64,000 nucleotides of DNA from Cyclaneusma minus (taxonomy: Eukaryota > Ascomycota > Leotiomycetes > Marthamycetales > Marthamycetaceae), in NCBI GenBank assembly GCA_037179335.1, contig JAKZHN010000042.1, forward strand, positions 186,001-250,000, given 5' to 3'. The notes under the pieces were generated by a model. It did not search any database, had not been told where the DNA came from, and was given only the letters and a program-made list of their open reading frames with translations. The translations under genes were made by a program, and so were the position numbers. Each line of letters begins with the position of its first letter. The stretch's first letter is position 1. This document shows, in pieces, positions 25,781-34,928 of this stretch.

Positions 25781-26812
25781 TCAAGAATTGCCGGCGTGCT
25801 GGTAGATCAGCAGAGGCTCGCCGATGGTCTCGATTTCGGGGATCGTGCACTTGAGGTCGAAGGCTTTCGAGAGGACGATCTTGAAGATCTGGGGGGGTTG
25901 AGTGTTAGTGGAAGCACGGGGTATAGGGTGGGAACTGGACAAACATACCTTCTGCACGTTGATGGAGTGGCTGGTACTGGAGAAGATCAGGGATGCCTTC
26001 ATGGCCTTTGCGAAACGCTTGGCCTAGAAGCAAACAGTTAGCCAAAGTCAGAACAGCGGTCCAGCACAACCACATACCTGAGTGGATATCTCCTCCTGGT
26101 CTTCACGCGCAAAGTTGACGAAAGTGTCGTACTTCGTGCCCACCAAGAACGGAATTGCAGTCTTGTTAAAGCCCCGACCCTGGCGGTACCACTCCTTGAT
26201 GCTGTTCAGAGTGCTCTTCCTGGTCAGATCGAACATGAAGAGAATTGCGACGGCGTCGTTGCACACCAGCGGCAGCATGTTGACAAACTCGCGCTGGCCT
26301 CCCAAGTCCCAGATCGAAAAGGTAATTTCGGTGTTCCGGATGGAGATAGTCTTCTCCATGAAATTGACACCGAGCGTTTGAATGTAATCTTCATCCCAAC
26401 TTCCCTCAACGTACTTCACCATCAACGAGGTCTTTCCAATCTGAGCATCACCAACCATGCCGACCTTGATAACAACCTGCGACTTGTTTCCATTCTTGTC
26501 AACAGCGCCGCTCGAGCCACGGGCGCCCTGTTCTTGGTAGGGGTTGTAGCGCTCGCTGGTGCCCGACATTCGAGAGCTAGGGCGCGAGGCCTGGAAGGCA
26601 GTGGGGGGAGTAGGATAGCGGCCGTTCTCGTCTGGCTGGGGAGAGTTGGAGAATTGGGGCGGGTAGTCTCCGCTGCTCTGCGACTGAGCATGTCGGTGGA
26701 GATCGCTAATGGCAGTCACGATGTTGGGGCTGAAGGGTTCGTCCTGGCCAGCAATCATGGTGTCCTGCTGGTAGCCCTCCTGCTTCAGATCCTGGTCGCG
26801 GTCGGTGTCCAT
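25781..26812 (-). CDS. Septation-initiation Ras-like GTPase (Spg1/Tem1 type)
   Basis: This small GTPase triggers the septation initiation/mitotic exit network from the spindle pole body. Three exons (26,812-26,078; 26,023-25,949; 25,888-25,781) give 305 residues with introns of 54 and 60 bases, both GTATG...AG. The P-loop GDAQIGKTS is at 121-129, the switch II motif DLGGQ (DxxGQ form) at 169-173 and the guanine-specificity motif TKYD at 226-229. The sequence WDEDYIQTLGVNFMEK is typical of Spg1/Tem1. No C-terminal CAAX box is present, as in this family. A 115-residue low-complexity N-terminal extension rich in S, P and Q precedes the G domain. The gene is divergent from the glycine cleavage H gene. 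Family assignment is firm; the N-terminal extension is as seen in filamentous fungi. Confidence 0.95.
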
Positions 26813-27285
26813 TGCTGCGACTCGACTGCGGACGTGGATGCTGGGTGTCGCCGATATACTTTGAGTGGTTCGGATTGCGCGGGACAGGCGGGTAGAGGAG
26901 AGGTGCCGCGGCGACGGAGTGAGGCTGAGGGGATCACCGGGCGAGAGTTGTTGACAACGTCATGCGCGGTTGCAGGCGAAGGGTGGAGTCAGGTCGGGGG
27001 AGGTTCACAGAATTGGCGGCCGGCTAGCGAGGCCGTCGTGGGGATGGCGGCAGGTGTTTGTCGGTTCAAGTCACAACAGGCATCGCTAAGTACCCTCTGG
27101 ATGTTTAACTGACGTGCACTCTATTGGATGACAGCAGCCAGAGCGCGCTTATTAACCGCCACAATCGGCCGCCGTCGATTGGCTTCGCTTATCGTTATCC
27201 CGACTTTGTGCACCGCCGAGCCTGCCAGACTCCCTGAACCGGACCCAAGCTTCAGTCTTTCTTTGCGAAACATCCCATCCTCACC
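26813..27285. promoter_or_regulatory. Shared divergent promoter, GTPase / H protein
   Basis: This 473-base region lies between two start codons pointing away from each other. Two ATTGG words (27,123-27,127 and 27,178-27,182), that is CCAAT boxes on the minus strand, lie 100-160 bases before the H-protein start and could bind the HAP complex. No TATA box is obvious. Their function is inferred only from position. Confidence 0.5.
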
Positions 27286-27858
27286 ATGGCTTCAATCGCA
27301 CGCGTCATAGCACCCAAAGCTCTGCGCTTCTCGTCCCGAGCGAGAGGGCCCGCCTTTGCCTCCAAACCCTTTCTCCACACCACACGGCCCTTCTCGGCCA
27401 GCAGTCCAGGTGCGTTTGTCAAGCAAGGGCAACCGACGCGGACACTGACCCGATAAGCAGCTTTTGTCAAGAAATACACCAAGGACCACGAATGGATTGA
27501 GTTGTCCGATGACAAAAAGACCGGCACTATCGGCATCTCAGACTACGCTGCACACGCCCTCGGCGATGTCGTCTACGTCGAGCTACCGACAACGCCCATG
27601 GAGGTGAGCGCTGGGGATTCCATCGGCGCTGTCGAGTCAGTAAAGTCCGCCTCGGACATCAACGCCCCCATTGCCTGCACCATCACCGCCGTCAACAGCC
27701 TGCTGGAGGAGACGCCCGCCCTGATCAACAAGTCGCCGGAGAATGGTGCCGATGGTGGCGGATGGGTTGCGAAGGTCGAGGTTGGTGAGGCCGGTGTGAA
27801 GGAATTGGAAGAGCTGATGGATGCTGCTGGCTACAAGGAGTTCACCGACGAGGAGTAA
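27286..27858 (+). CDS. GCV3: Glycine cleavage system H protein, mitochondrial
   Basis: This is the lipoyl-carrying shuttle of the glycine decarboxylase complex. It moves the aminomethyl group between P, T and L proteins in the mitochondrial matrix and feeds one-carbon folate metabolism. Exon 1 is 27,286-27,409 and exon 2 is 27,461-27,858, giving 173 residues. The first ~40 residues are rich in R, S and A with no acid, a mitochondrial targeting peptide. The mature domain starts near KKYTKDHEWIEL, and the lipoylated lysine is K103 in ESVKSASDI. The family glycine-rich motif and the GWVAKVEV strand are present. The intron is 51 bases with a ctgac branch-like site. It ends aagcag, so two acceptors three bases apart would both keep frame, adding or omitting one alanine. 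Confidence 0.96.
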
Positions 27859-28270
27859 GAACTGGCAGACGAGGAATAAGCGGGGCATCGGAATGAATGA
27901 ATTTTACATATGGACTGGCTCTTCAACTGAGGTCCCGGAGCGTGGAGTACTGGGGCTCTCGGACATGAGACTTGATGATCTGGGTTTTAACATTCGAGGC
28001 TGCTATTAAATTTAACACGCTCAGCCAACTCTTGCCCTGTGCAGTCCGTTTGGCCTAGGGCTTTCCACCATTCAATATGGATGCTCGATCTTTCGATGAA
28101 GGGAGTTTGGTTCTTTTTCTATACTATATAGACATAACTATCATGCCACATCGGGCCAGTTTGTCTCGGACCCTTTGACCTGAAGCTCTAGCTTTTCTAT
28201 GCTCCCAGAAAGAATCCACTGTAGCTCCTTTTCGATGCAGCAATAGCCAAAATATACTATAGAGCACCTC
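27859..28270. other. Intergenic between convergent genes
   Basis: This 412-base stretch holds the 3' flanks of the H protein and porphobilinogen deaminase genes. No open frame of interest and no clear hairpin terminator was seen. AT-rich words such as ttctatactatatagac near 28,118 may serve 3' end formation. Confidence 0.5.
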
Positions 28271-29398
28271 TCATGCTCCGCCCTGCTTGTCGATGATCTT
28301 CCGATTGAGGTTGATCTCTTCCAAAACCTTTGCCGCCCCCTTGTTCACCAGATCCTGTGCCAGATTCCAGCCCAACTCATCCGAATCCTTTTCGTTAAGC
28401 ACCTCTCCTAGCCTCTCAGCTGTAATGGCCTGCTTCCCGTCCAGGCTCACCACTACTCCCTTAATGAGCAGCTTCCCCTTCTCAACCCACTCAGTCTCGA
28501 CTCCAATCGGCACACTGCAACCTCCCTCCAGTGTCCTCATCAGACTCCTTTCCGCGAGCGTCGCCAAAGCCGTCTTCTCATCATGCAGGCTTTTCAACAA
28601 GCTCAACGTCTTCTCATCCCCACTCCTAACCTCCAATGCCAGAGCTCCCTGTCCCACAGCATACAACATGCCACCTCCCGGCGTCTTCGAGTCCAGGTAA
28701 CAAGTAATCCTGTCGGCCAAGTCCAGTCGCAGCAGTCCGGCAGCCGCCAACACCAAGCAAGAATACTCTCCCTGCTCGTCATCCAGCTTCGCCAACCTCG
28801 TCCCAATATTTCCTCTCACATCCTTGAAACGCAACTTGGGATATCGCATGGCAATCTGCGCACTCCGCCTCACACTGCTCGTACCCACGACTGCGCCATC
28901 AGGTAGATCCGCCAAAGTCTTATAGCTCAAACCCTTCTTCACCACCAAAGCATCGCGCGGGTCTTCGCGTGTGGTAATGCAGCCAATTTCACAACTCTCA
29001 GGTAACTGAGTCGGCATATCCTTCAGACAATGCACAACAAAGTCGATCCTTCCCTCAAGCAATTCGCGTTCCAGCTCATGCGTCCAGAGAGCCTTAGCGC
29101 CAAAGTTGTGCAAAGGCGTAGTCTGGTTATTGTCGCCCATAGTAGCCATGGCGCAGATTTTATAGTTGAGATCAGGGCGTTCTTTCTCAAGCTGTCTTTG
29201 CACGAGCTCGGCTTGGATGACGGCGAGCTTGGAGCGGCGGGTGCCGAAGCAGATGGTTTGCTTTTCGGATTGTAATTCCGCAGAGGTTTGGTTCAAGGCG
29301 GTTTTCGGGGCGGCATCTTTGTCGGATTTCTCTTGCGTGGAGGTGGTGGGGTCGAGGATGGGACGGGAGGTTGAGGGGAGTTGCTCGTGGGTGGCCAT
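28271..29398 (-). CDS. HEM3: Porphobilinogen deaminase (hydroxymethylbilane synthase)
   Basis: Third enzyme of haem synthesis: polymerises four porphobilinogen molecules into hydroxymethylbilane in the cytosol. It is a single exon of 375 residues. A ~47-residue variable N-terminus precedes the conserved start TICFGTRRSKLAVIQAELVQ. Substrate-binding arginines lie in GTSSVRRSAQ (172-181) and DVRGNIGTRL (193-202). The dipyrromethane cofactor cysteine is C294 in LEGGCSVPIG. The start at 29,398 is the first ATG of the frame; a shorter product from a downstream methionine would lose conserved sequence, so this start is preferred. The gene is convergent with the H protein gene and divergent from the hydrolase gene. 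All expected motifs are intact. Confidence 0.97.
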   Translation of the reverse strand: MATHEQLPSTSRPILDPTTSTQEKSDKDAAPKTALNQTSAELQSEKQTICFGTRRSKLAVIQAELVQRQLEKERPDLNYKICAMATMGDNNQTTPLHNFGAKALWTHELERELLEGRIDFVVHCLKDMPTQLPESCEIGCITTREDPRDALVVKKGLSYKTLADLPDGAVVGTSSVRRSAQIAMRYPKLRFKDVRGNIGTRLAKLDDEQGEYSCLVLAAAGLLRLDLADRITCYLDSKTPGGGMLYAVGQGALALEVRSGDEKTLSLLKSLHDEKTALATLAERSLMRTLEGGCSVPIGVETEWVEKGKLLIKGVVVSLDGKQAITAERLGEVLNEKDSDELGWNLAQDLVNKGAAKVLEEINLNRKIIDKQGGA

Positions 29399-29720
29399 GG
29401 CGGAAGCTTGACTGTTGGGTTTGCGAAATGTAGAGAGAGAAACTTAGTAACACAGGCTTCGCGCTTGTATTCCAAGGGATTGACAGCTCGAGGAAAAGTG
29501 ACAATGAGGGGATTTGGCGAGTGCTGCGCCACTTGAAGGATTCATGCAGTTTGATGTTTTATGGACGTGGGGTTTGCAGCACGATGCAGGCATTTTAGCC
29601 CCGCTGTCGGCGATTACGTAGCTGTGGAGCAGGCGCAACCTGCGACCCTAAGGTACCACCGATATCAATATTTCTGTTTTCCTCTCCTCGAGGACAGCTT
29701 GACTTCCTTCACGAGGCATA
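29399..29720. promoter_or_regulatory. Shared divergent promoter, HEM3 / hydrolase
   Basis: These 322 bases lie between the two start codons. I see no CCAAT or TATA element that I would defend. Short frames on either strand are chance. Confidence 0.45.
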
Positions 29721-31208
29721 ATGAAGAAAACGTTATTACTATGCTTCATCCATGGCTTCAAGGTATCTAATTTCTTTCCTCCTCAATTTGCCGACTTGAA
29801 TTCAGCACAGCAACTGACACTTGCCAATAGGGGGGTGACGATACCTTTGGCGGCTTTCCAGAGCACCTTCGAGCTCTGGTCAGTCATGGACTCCCTAAAG
29901 TCGAAGTAAAAGCCATCGTATATCCCAAATTCGAGACTCGCGGAGAACTAGCACAATGCGTCAGCCGATTCCGCGACTGGTAATTCGAAATTTCCTCAAC
30001 TCTGTCCCATGCTTCACTACATTCCTGCACTCATTCCTGTCTGCCCCTATTCCCCCACTAAACTCCATAAAAACCCCGTACTAACATGTACTCGATAGGC
30101 TGCTCGAAAAGGTAATCGACCTCGAAGTAGCCAATGAAACCCCTTCTCCTACAATCGACCCCTCAGTCCGCACAATCCTAATCGGCCACTCCATGGGCGG
30201 CATCGTCGCCGCCGACACTCTCCTCGCCCTCACCTCCGACGTACCCATCGACGACTCCACCTCCTCCGCCCCCGAAAAATCCTCCCAAGAACCCGCCCTC
30301 AACACCTCCCCCTTCCCCTCCATCCAAGCCGTCCTCGCCTTTGACACCCCCTACCTCGGCATCTCCCCCGGCGTCGTCGCCCACGGCGCCGAAGGCCACT
30401 ACAACACCGCCTCCTCAGCAATTTCTTCCATTTCAGGTATCTACGGTGCTCTCTGGGGCGGCAAAACCGCTTCTCAAGAAGACCCCAAAAATGTCAAGGA
30501 GAAGGCCCCCGCCGCCGCACTCCCCGCACCACCGTCCAGCACCTCCGCCCCACCCGCCTGGCAATCCTGGGGCAAAATCGCCATGTACGCCGGCGCCGCC
30601 GGAGCCGTGGCCGCAGGAGGAGTCGCCGCGTACGTAAACCGCGACCAAATCACCTCATCCTGGAGCTGGATAAATTCGCATTTGGAATTTGTCGGGTGTT
30701 TGATGAAAGGCGAGGAATTGCAGAAGCGCGTGAAAGGGGTGTTGAGAGTTAATAAAGAGGTGGGTGTGGGATGGGCGAATTTGTATACGCGGTTGGGGGA
30801 GCAGGCGAGGAATAAACAGGGCACGTTGGTGGGGGCGGTGGTGGGGAATCAGAGGACGTTTTGTAATTTGCCGAAGAAGGAGGCGGGGGAGTTTTGGAGT
30901 GAGGCGGTTAATGATGAGGCGAGGGATGAGGCGGGGGCGCATATGAGTGAGTTGAACTCTTTCTCTTTTTGAATGGGAGGGTAAAGAAAGGGGGAAAGGG
31001 GTTGGGGTGTGGATGTGGTGGAGAGGTGTGAGTGATGTAGGGGACAAAGGACTGATTTTGTGTAACAGGCATGTTCTTCCCGAAGGAGAATCCGGGGTAC
31101 TATGCCATGTCGGAGAAAGCCAAAGACCTCATAGTGAAATGGACGACGAACGACTGGTATGAGAGCGCCACGCCGGCGGGACAGCAGGGTATTGAGCAGG
31201 AACTGTAA
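29721..31208 (+). CDS. Alpha/beta hydrolase with GHSMGG lipase motif (DUF676-like)
   Basis: Four exons (29,721-29,762; 29,831-29,979; 30,099-30,946; 31,069-31,208) give 392 residues. Splice sites keep frame and restore conserved stretches: FIHGFKGGDDTFGGFPEHLR across intron 1, and FRDWLLEKVIDLEV across intron 2. The oxyanion-side motif FIHGFKG and the nucleophile elbow GHSMGGIVAAD are the family hallmarks, with S of GHSMG as catalytic serine. DTPYLGI follows at the usual distance. A Gly/Ala-rich hydrophobic segment, IAMYAGAAGAVAAGGVAAYV, could be a membrane segment. The C-terminus (MFFPKENPGYY...DLIVKWTT) is conserved-looking. The substrate is unknown; a serine esterase or lipase acting at a membrane is the likeliest role. 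Confidence 0.88.
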
Positions 31209-31652
31209 ATCCGCGCATATGGGATACACACGCAGGTGGCTTTTGTACAGGATCCTTCGGCGTCTATGAAGAGGGAACACGGCACCCTTGTGGATATGGG
31301 AGGAATACTGACTTCTTTTCGGCGCGCTAACTCGCTGGTATAGGGTTGAGTACTTAGAGACTGGGTCATGCAGCACAATACCCAAACCACATACACGTAA
31401 TGACAGCATAGAACATTGCAATTGCGAGATTTGATTTTTATGGACTACGCTTATGAATTGAGTCGTAAGTCCAGAATTCTCAGGCAACCTTGAGTCTCGA
31501 TAAATAATCCAGGCAAATATCTTGTATCCACGAAGGAATTGGAAGCGCAATGCGCCCGAAACGCCATGCTAATGGAATCCAGAAGTAACGCCTAAACCAC
31601 CGACTACCGCAGCTACCCAGAATCCGATGCCCCCAACATCTCATCTAGCCAC
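31209..31652. other. Intergenic between convergent genes
   Basis: These 444 bases follow the hydrolase stop and precede the 3' end of the small basic protein on the other strand. No gene-like frame or structured repeat was seen. Confidence 0.5.
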
Positions 31653-32124
31653 TCAACCCTTCTTCCCCGAGCCCTCGCCCTTCGCAGCCTCATCTTTCTT
31701 CGCAGCCTGCGCAGCCAAATGCTTCTTCTGAATCGACTTGTTTGAGAAGACGACCAATCCGTTGCCGTACGAATGAAAGGTCGACAAGTGTTGCCGGAGC
31801 TTCCCCTTAATCTTGCCATTCAAGTGTTTCGGATCGACCGTACCATCTGACTTCTTGGTTTCGTGCGGTCTGCCCCTGCGATTGAAAACACAAAATGAGT
31901 TTTGAACTATTAACAAATATGCTGACTGAAATTATAGAGAGACGGCTGGGGGGGACTAACGAGAGCTCCACCGTGGCTGCTGCCTTATCGCCTTCGTTGA
32001 GTTCCTGGATGTACTCAACGGCATTGGCAACGTCGTTCATCTGGTCGTCGATGTCTTCGGTGACGCCGTTGCGCTTGATGTTTTCGGGCTTGCGCAGGGC
32101 GCGAGTGGGGGACCACTTCTTCAT
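31653..32124 (-). CDS. Unrecognised small basic protein, N-terminus uncertain
   Basis: Two exons, 32,124-31,961 and 31,875-31,653, separated by an 85-base GTTAGT...CGCAG intron, give 128 residues from the ATG of MKKWSPTRALRKPENIK. The central part (TEDIDDQMNDVANAVEYIQE) is acidic and helical. The C-terminal half (HLNGKIKGKLRQHLSTF, then NGLVVFSNKSIQKKHLAAQ) is basic, ending in a K/E/G-rich tail. Upstream of the ATG the same frame continues in a protein-like way (EFRKLQNAYNIPSKHASNK...) to about 32,220 without a methionine. The real start therefore probably lies in a further upstream exon. I do not recognise the family; a ribosome-associated or organellar protein is only a guess from charge. 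Confidence 0.65.
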
Positions 32125-32771
32125 CTTGGTCGGGTCGGAGAAAAATCTTGGGATGATCTTGTTGGAGGCGTGTTTTGAGGGTATGTTGTAGGCGTTCTGG
32201 AGTTTGCGGAACTCGGAAGAGGTTGTAGGATTGGAAGAGGTTGTAGGAATTCAGATGGTGTTTTAAAGACTAGTGGCATTGGATAGCGAAATAGCGCTCG
32301 CTTGCTTGAATATTTAGAATATCAAATTCAAATTATCACACCCGGCTGCTAGTGATATAAGTGATCTTCTGCCGCTTAGTGGTTGTTAACAGAAGCAGTC
32401 CATGGACGTTTTTTCTGTCTAGATATTCACTTAGATCCGGAGAGTAATACTAAACTATACTAGATAGCGTCAATCAAGTCGGGAAGGTTTGTTACTTTGT
32501 AACTTTGAATCACCAAGGGGTTATGCTATAGAGAAAGTTGAAGGCTTGAAGCTTTTATGATCCGCTGTAGTCACTAATCACTTTGGATTTTTGTTTCATG
32601 AATCATAACGAGGCTGATTTGGTTTGGAAGTCAAGTGCTCAATTTGGGTCTGTGTAAACTAGGCATCTTTGATCCAGATTACTCTTCAGAGAACCATAGT
32701 ATTCCAGTGTTTTAGCACAAGTACTGTGGCCTCTTGTCCTAAATCATTGGACTGAGTCTTCTGCACGGTAC
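32125..32771. other. Intergenic; probable 5' exon of the small basic protein plus unknown sequence
   Basis: Bases 32,125 to about 32,220 look coding on the minus strand and likely belong to the preceding gene. The remainder, toward the 3' end of the kinase gene, has no gene-like frame. An ATG at about 32,280 (-) opens a short frame that is out of register with the coding stretch. Confidence 0.4.
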
Positions 32772-34439
32772 TCAGCTTGTGAGCCAGGGATCATTCATCA
32801 AATTCCTCCCTGTAGCTCTCTCATCGGGGAGCCAACACAACATCCGTCTCATGAACTTCAGAAATGCATCTTTCTCCTCATCGGGGATGCAATGTGGAAT
32901 TTCGTCTGCAAGGTTGCGTTCAAGGGGTATCAATTCTTTGTTGATAAGTTCACCTGTAGCCTCATCGTAAGCGTAGCCCCCAAAACGCAAATGAGGAATT
33001 TGCAGCTTACCATCATTCGAAAAGAAAGGGCCGCCGTAAAATTCACAGGCGTTACGACAAAGGGTTTCATTGTCATCCAGAATCTTGGGTGACCACTCCG
33101 TCCGTCGCGCTTGCTTTTCGCGTTCCAGCAATGCTTTCGGGGGAGGTCCGAGAAGGGCAATCATCTGAGCAAGGTGATCTCCCGCGCTGTAAGGTTGAGG
33201 TCCGTAACAACCTCGAAACATCTCGGTGCCAGCAAGTAGATCGTAGACCTGAGGTGATGGGAATTAGCATCAACATTCATAGCTGCGCCCTGGAGAAGTC
33301 TCAATACATACCATTACGCCGAAGTTCCATATGTCAGCACTTGTTGACCAGCCAGTCCCAAGAAGTACTTCTGGAGCACGCAAATGATTTGGCTGGATAG
33401 GGTGGAGCATAGTTCCTGGCTGATCTGCCAGCTGTGCGGAACCGAAGTCTGTGATCTTCGGTAGCATACAGCGAAGAGCTTCCTTGGCGAGTCCGAAATC
33501 TCCGAAGTCGTTGTGGCAGAGATACACTGCGCGGTCGCCGACGTACTTTCGGGGCATGGGGTTATCAGCCTGAGCGCGAAAGAACTTCTCGATGACATCC
33601 TGGTTCTCGAACGTCACCAAGATGTTGTCCAGCTTCAAGTCTGTAGAAGTAATCAGCGTGTATTTCTGGCTATTGAAACGAGACTAGCCAAACCTGTATG
33701 GACGATCTTGCATTCCGAATGGAGCCAACCCAGAGACTCGACCAAGAGACGAATGAAGCACTTGAAAAGCTTGAGGTAAGGTCGCAGCACCTTGCCTGCT
33801 CCGAAGCGGTGTCTCCACATGGATATCGTCTCTCTCATGGGTTCAAAAACCAAGCACACGTGCAATCCCGATGGTGAAGTAAGCTCAAAACTGCGCAGGG
33901 CTGTTCTGAGAAGTTTGCGTCCTCGGACATCTGATTTGGTCTTGATGATGCGATTGGAGATCATCAATTCATGACGTGCATCTTTCTTGCTCGCGTAATT
34001 GCTTTCGTTGATCTTGATGGCAACATACTCTGTAGTTTTGGACAGCTTGTTTTTCCTGTGATGTTGTTAGTAAAGTACATAGAAATGTGACAGAAGGCCA
34101 AACCCACCAGCCGAGATCCTGCGCAAGCCAGACAGTGGAACATGTACCCCAGCCGATCTTGGCATTCAGCAAGTACCGGCCCTTGAGCACATCGCCAGGA
34201 TTGGGATGGTAGAAGTATTTGGGATCATAGGCCGGATATTTCTCTTCGTCGACAACCACATCCTCAGGAATGATTTCTGGCGCCATGGTCTGAAAAGGGA
34301 AGTAGCTCGGGTTGCGCAGCTTTCTGGAGGGACTTGGCGATGTGGAGTAGTTGCCGAGTTGGGGTAGGAAACATGGACCCCAGATTCGCGCTGCGGGCCG
34401 CGATCTGGTGTAACATGAACCAAACAAAGAGCTCCACAC
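32772..34439 (-). CDS. SRPK-like serine/threonine protein kinase
   Basis: Four exons (34,439-34,108; 34,055-33,694; 33,640-33,312; 33,248-32,772) give 499 residues; introns are 52, 53 and 63 bases. The glycine loop GWGTCSTVW is at 96-104 and the ATP lysine in YVAIKIN is K125. The catalytic loop is HTDLKLDN with D232, and DFG is at 296-298 in ITDFGSAQ. The GWG-STVW loop and HTD in place of HRD are hallmarks of SR-protein kinases. The region between catalytic loop and DFG is lengthened by about 50 residues (233-292). APE appears as LRAPEVLLGTGW. A second methionine at residue 52 (34,286) is an alternative start; the first 51 residues look non-conserved and S/R-rich. Such kinases are often expanded in filamentous fungi; the substrate is unknown. 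Confidence 0.9.
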
Positions 34440-34928
34440 GTGCAGTAAATATTACATTAGCGCGGCGCTAGGGCGGAGCTAAGCAAGGTTGCCTCGGTAG
34501 TCAATCCGAGCTCAGCTCAGTCAGCCGTCAAGTTGCCTCTCGGCTATCGGAATCCAAAAACAACATGAAGGCCCGGCCAGACCGAGTTGTGAAAATACGA
34601 TATTTTGCCAAGCATCAGGCAGTGCTAAAGCAACAAAGCAGTAACGGACCATCGGCAATGTCATTCTCCGATGTTGACAGGCCTCGCCATTGGTCAATTT
34701 GACTAGCTACACACATCAGCGTCTTGGCAGTCCAGGCCGAGCCGTTGGTGGACGTCAGACTTCTTTTTTCTCTAAACACGCACGAAAGCTTCCTCGAAGC
34801 TGCTCTCCGCTCTCTCCTTCGCAACCTTCCTGTTGTCTCGAGGCTTGCCAGACCCCAAGCATGCGCCGCTGAGCCGACTGTCAATACTCTGTCGCATTCC
34901 CTAGCGCGACCCCGGCAAGCTGCAAAAC
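34440..34928. promoter_or_regulatory. Shared divergent promoter, kinase / FUSC-like protein
   Basis: These 489 bases lie between two divergent starts. An ATTGG word (CCAAT box on the minus strand) lies at 34,689-34,693. Short frames here have no coding character. Confidence 0.45.

Noticed and set aside
25430..26041. 203-codon plus-strand frame
   Set aside because: It begins in the CA-rich low-complexity tract and ends antisense to the Spg1-type GTPase exons; no splice or codon support.
33969..34110. Read-through of kinase exon 1 into the following intron frame
   Set aside because: The gtgggt...cacag intron at 34,107-34,056 restores the YVAIKIN kinase strand; the read-through frame loses all kinase motifs.
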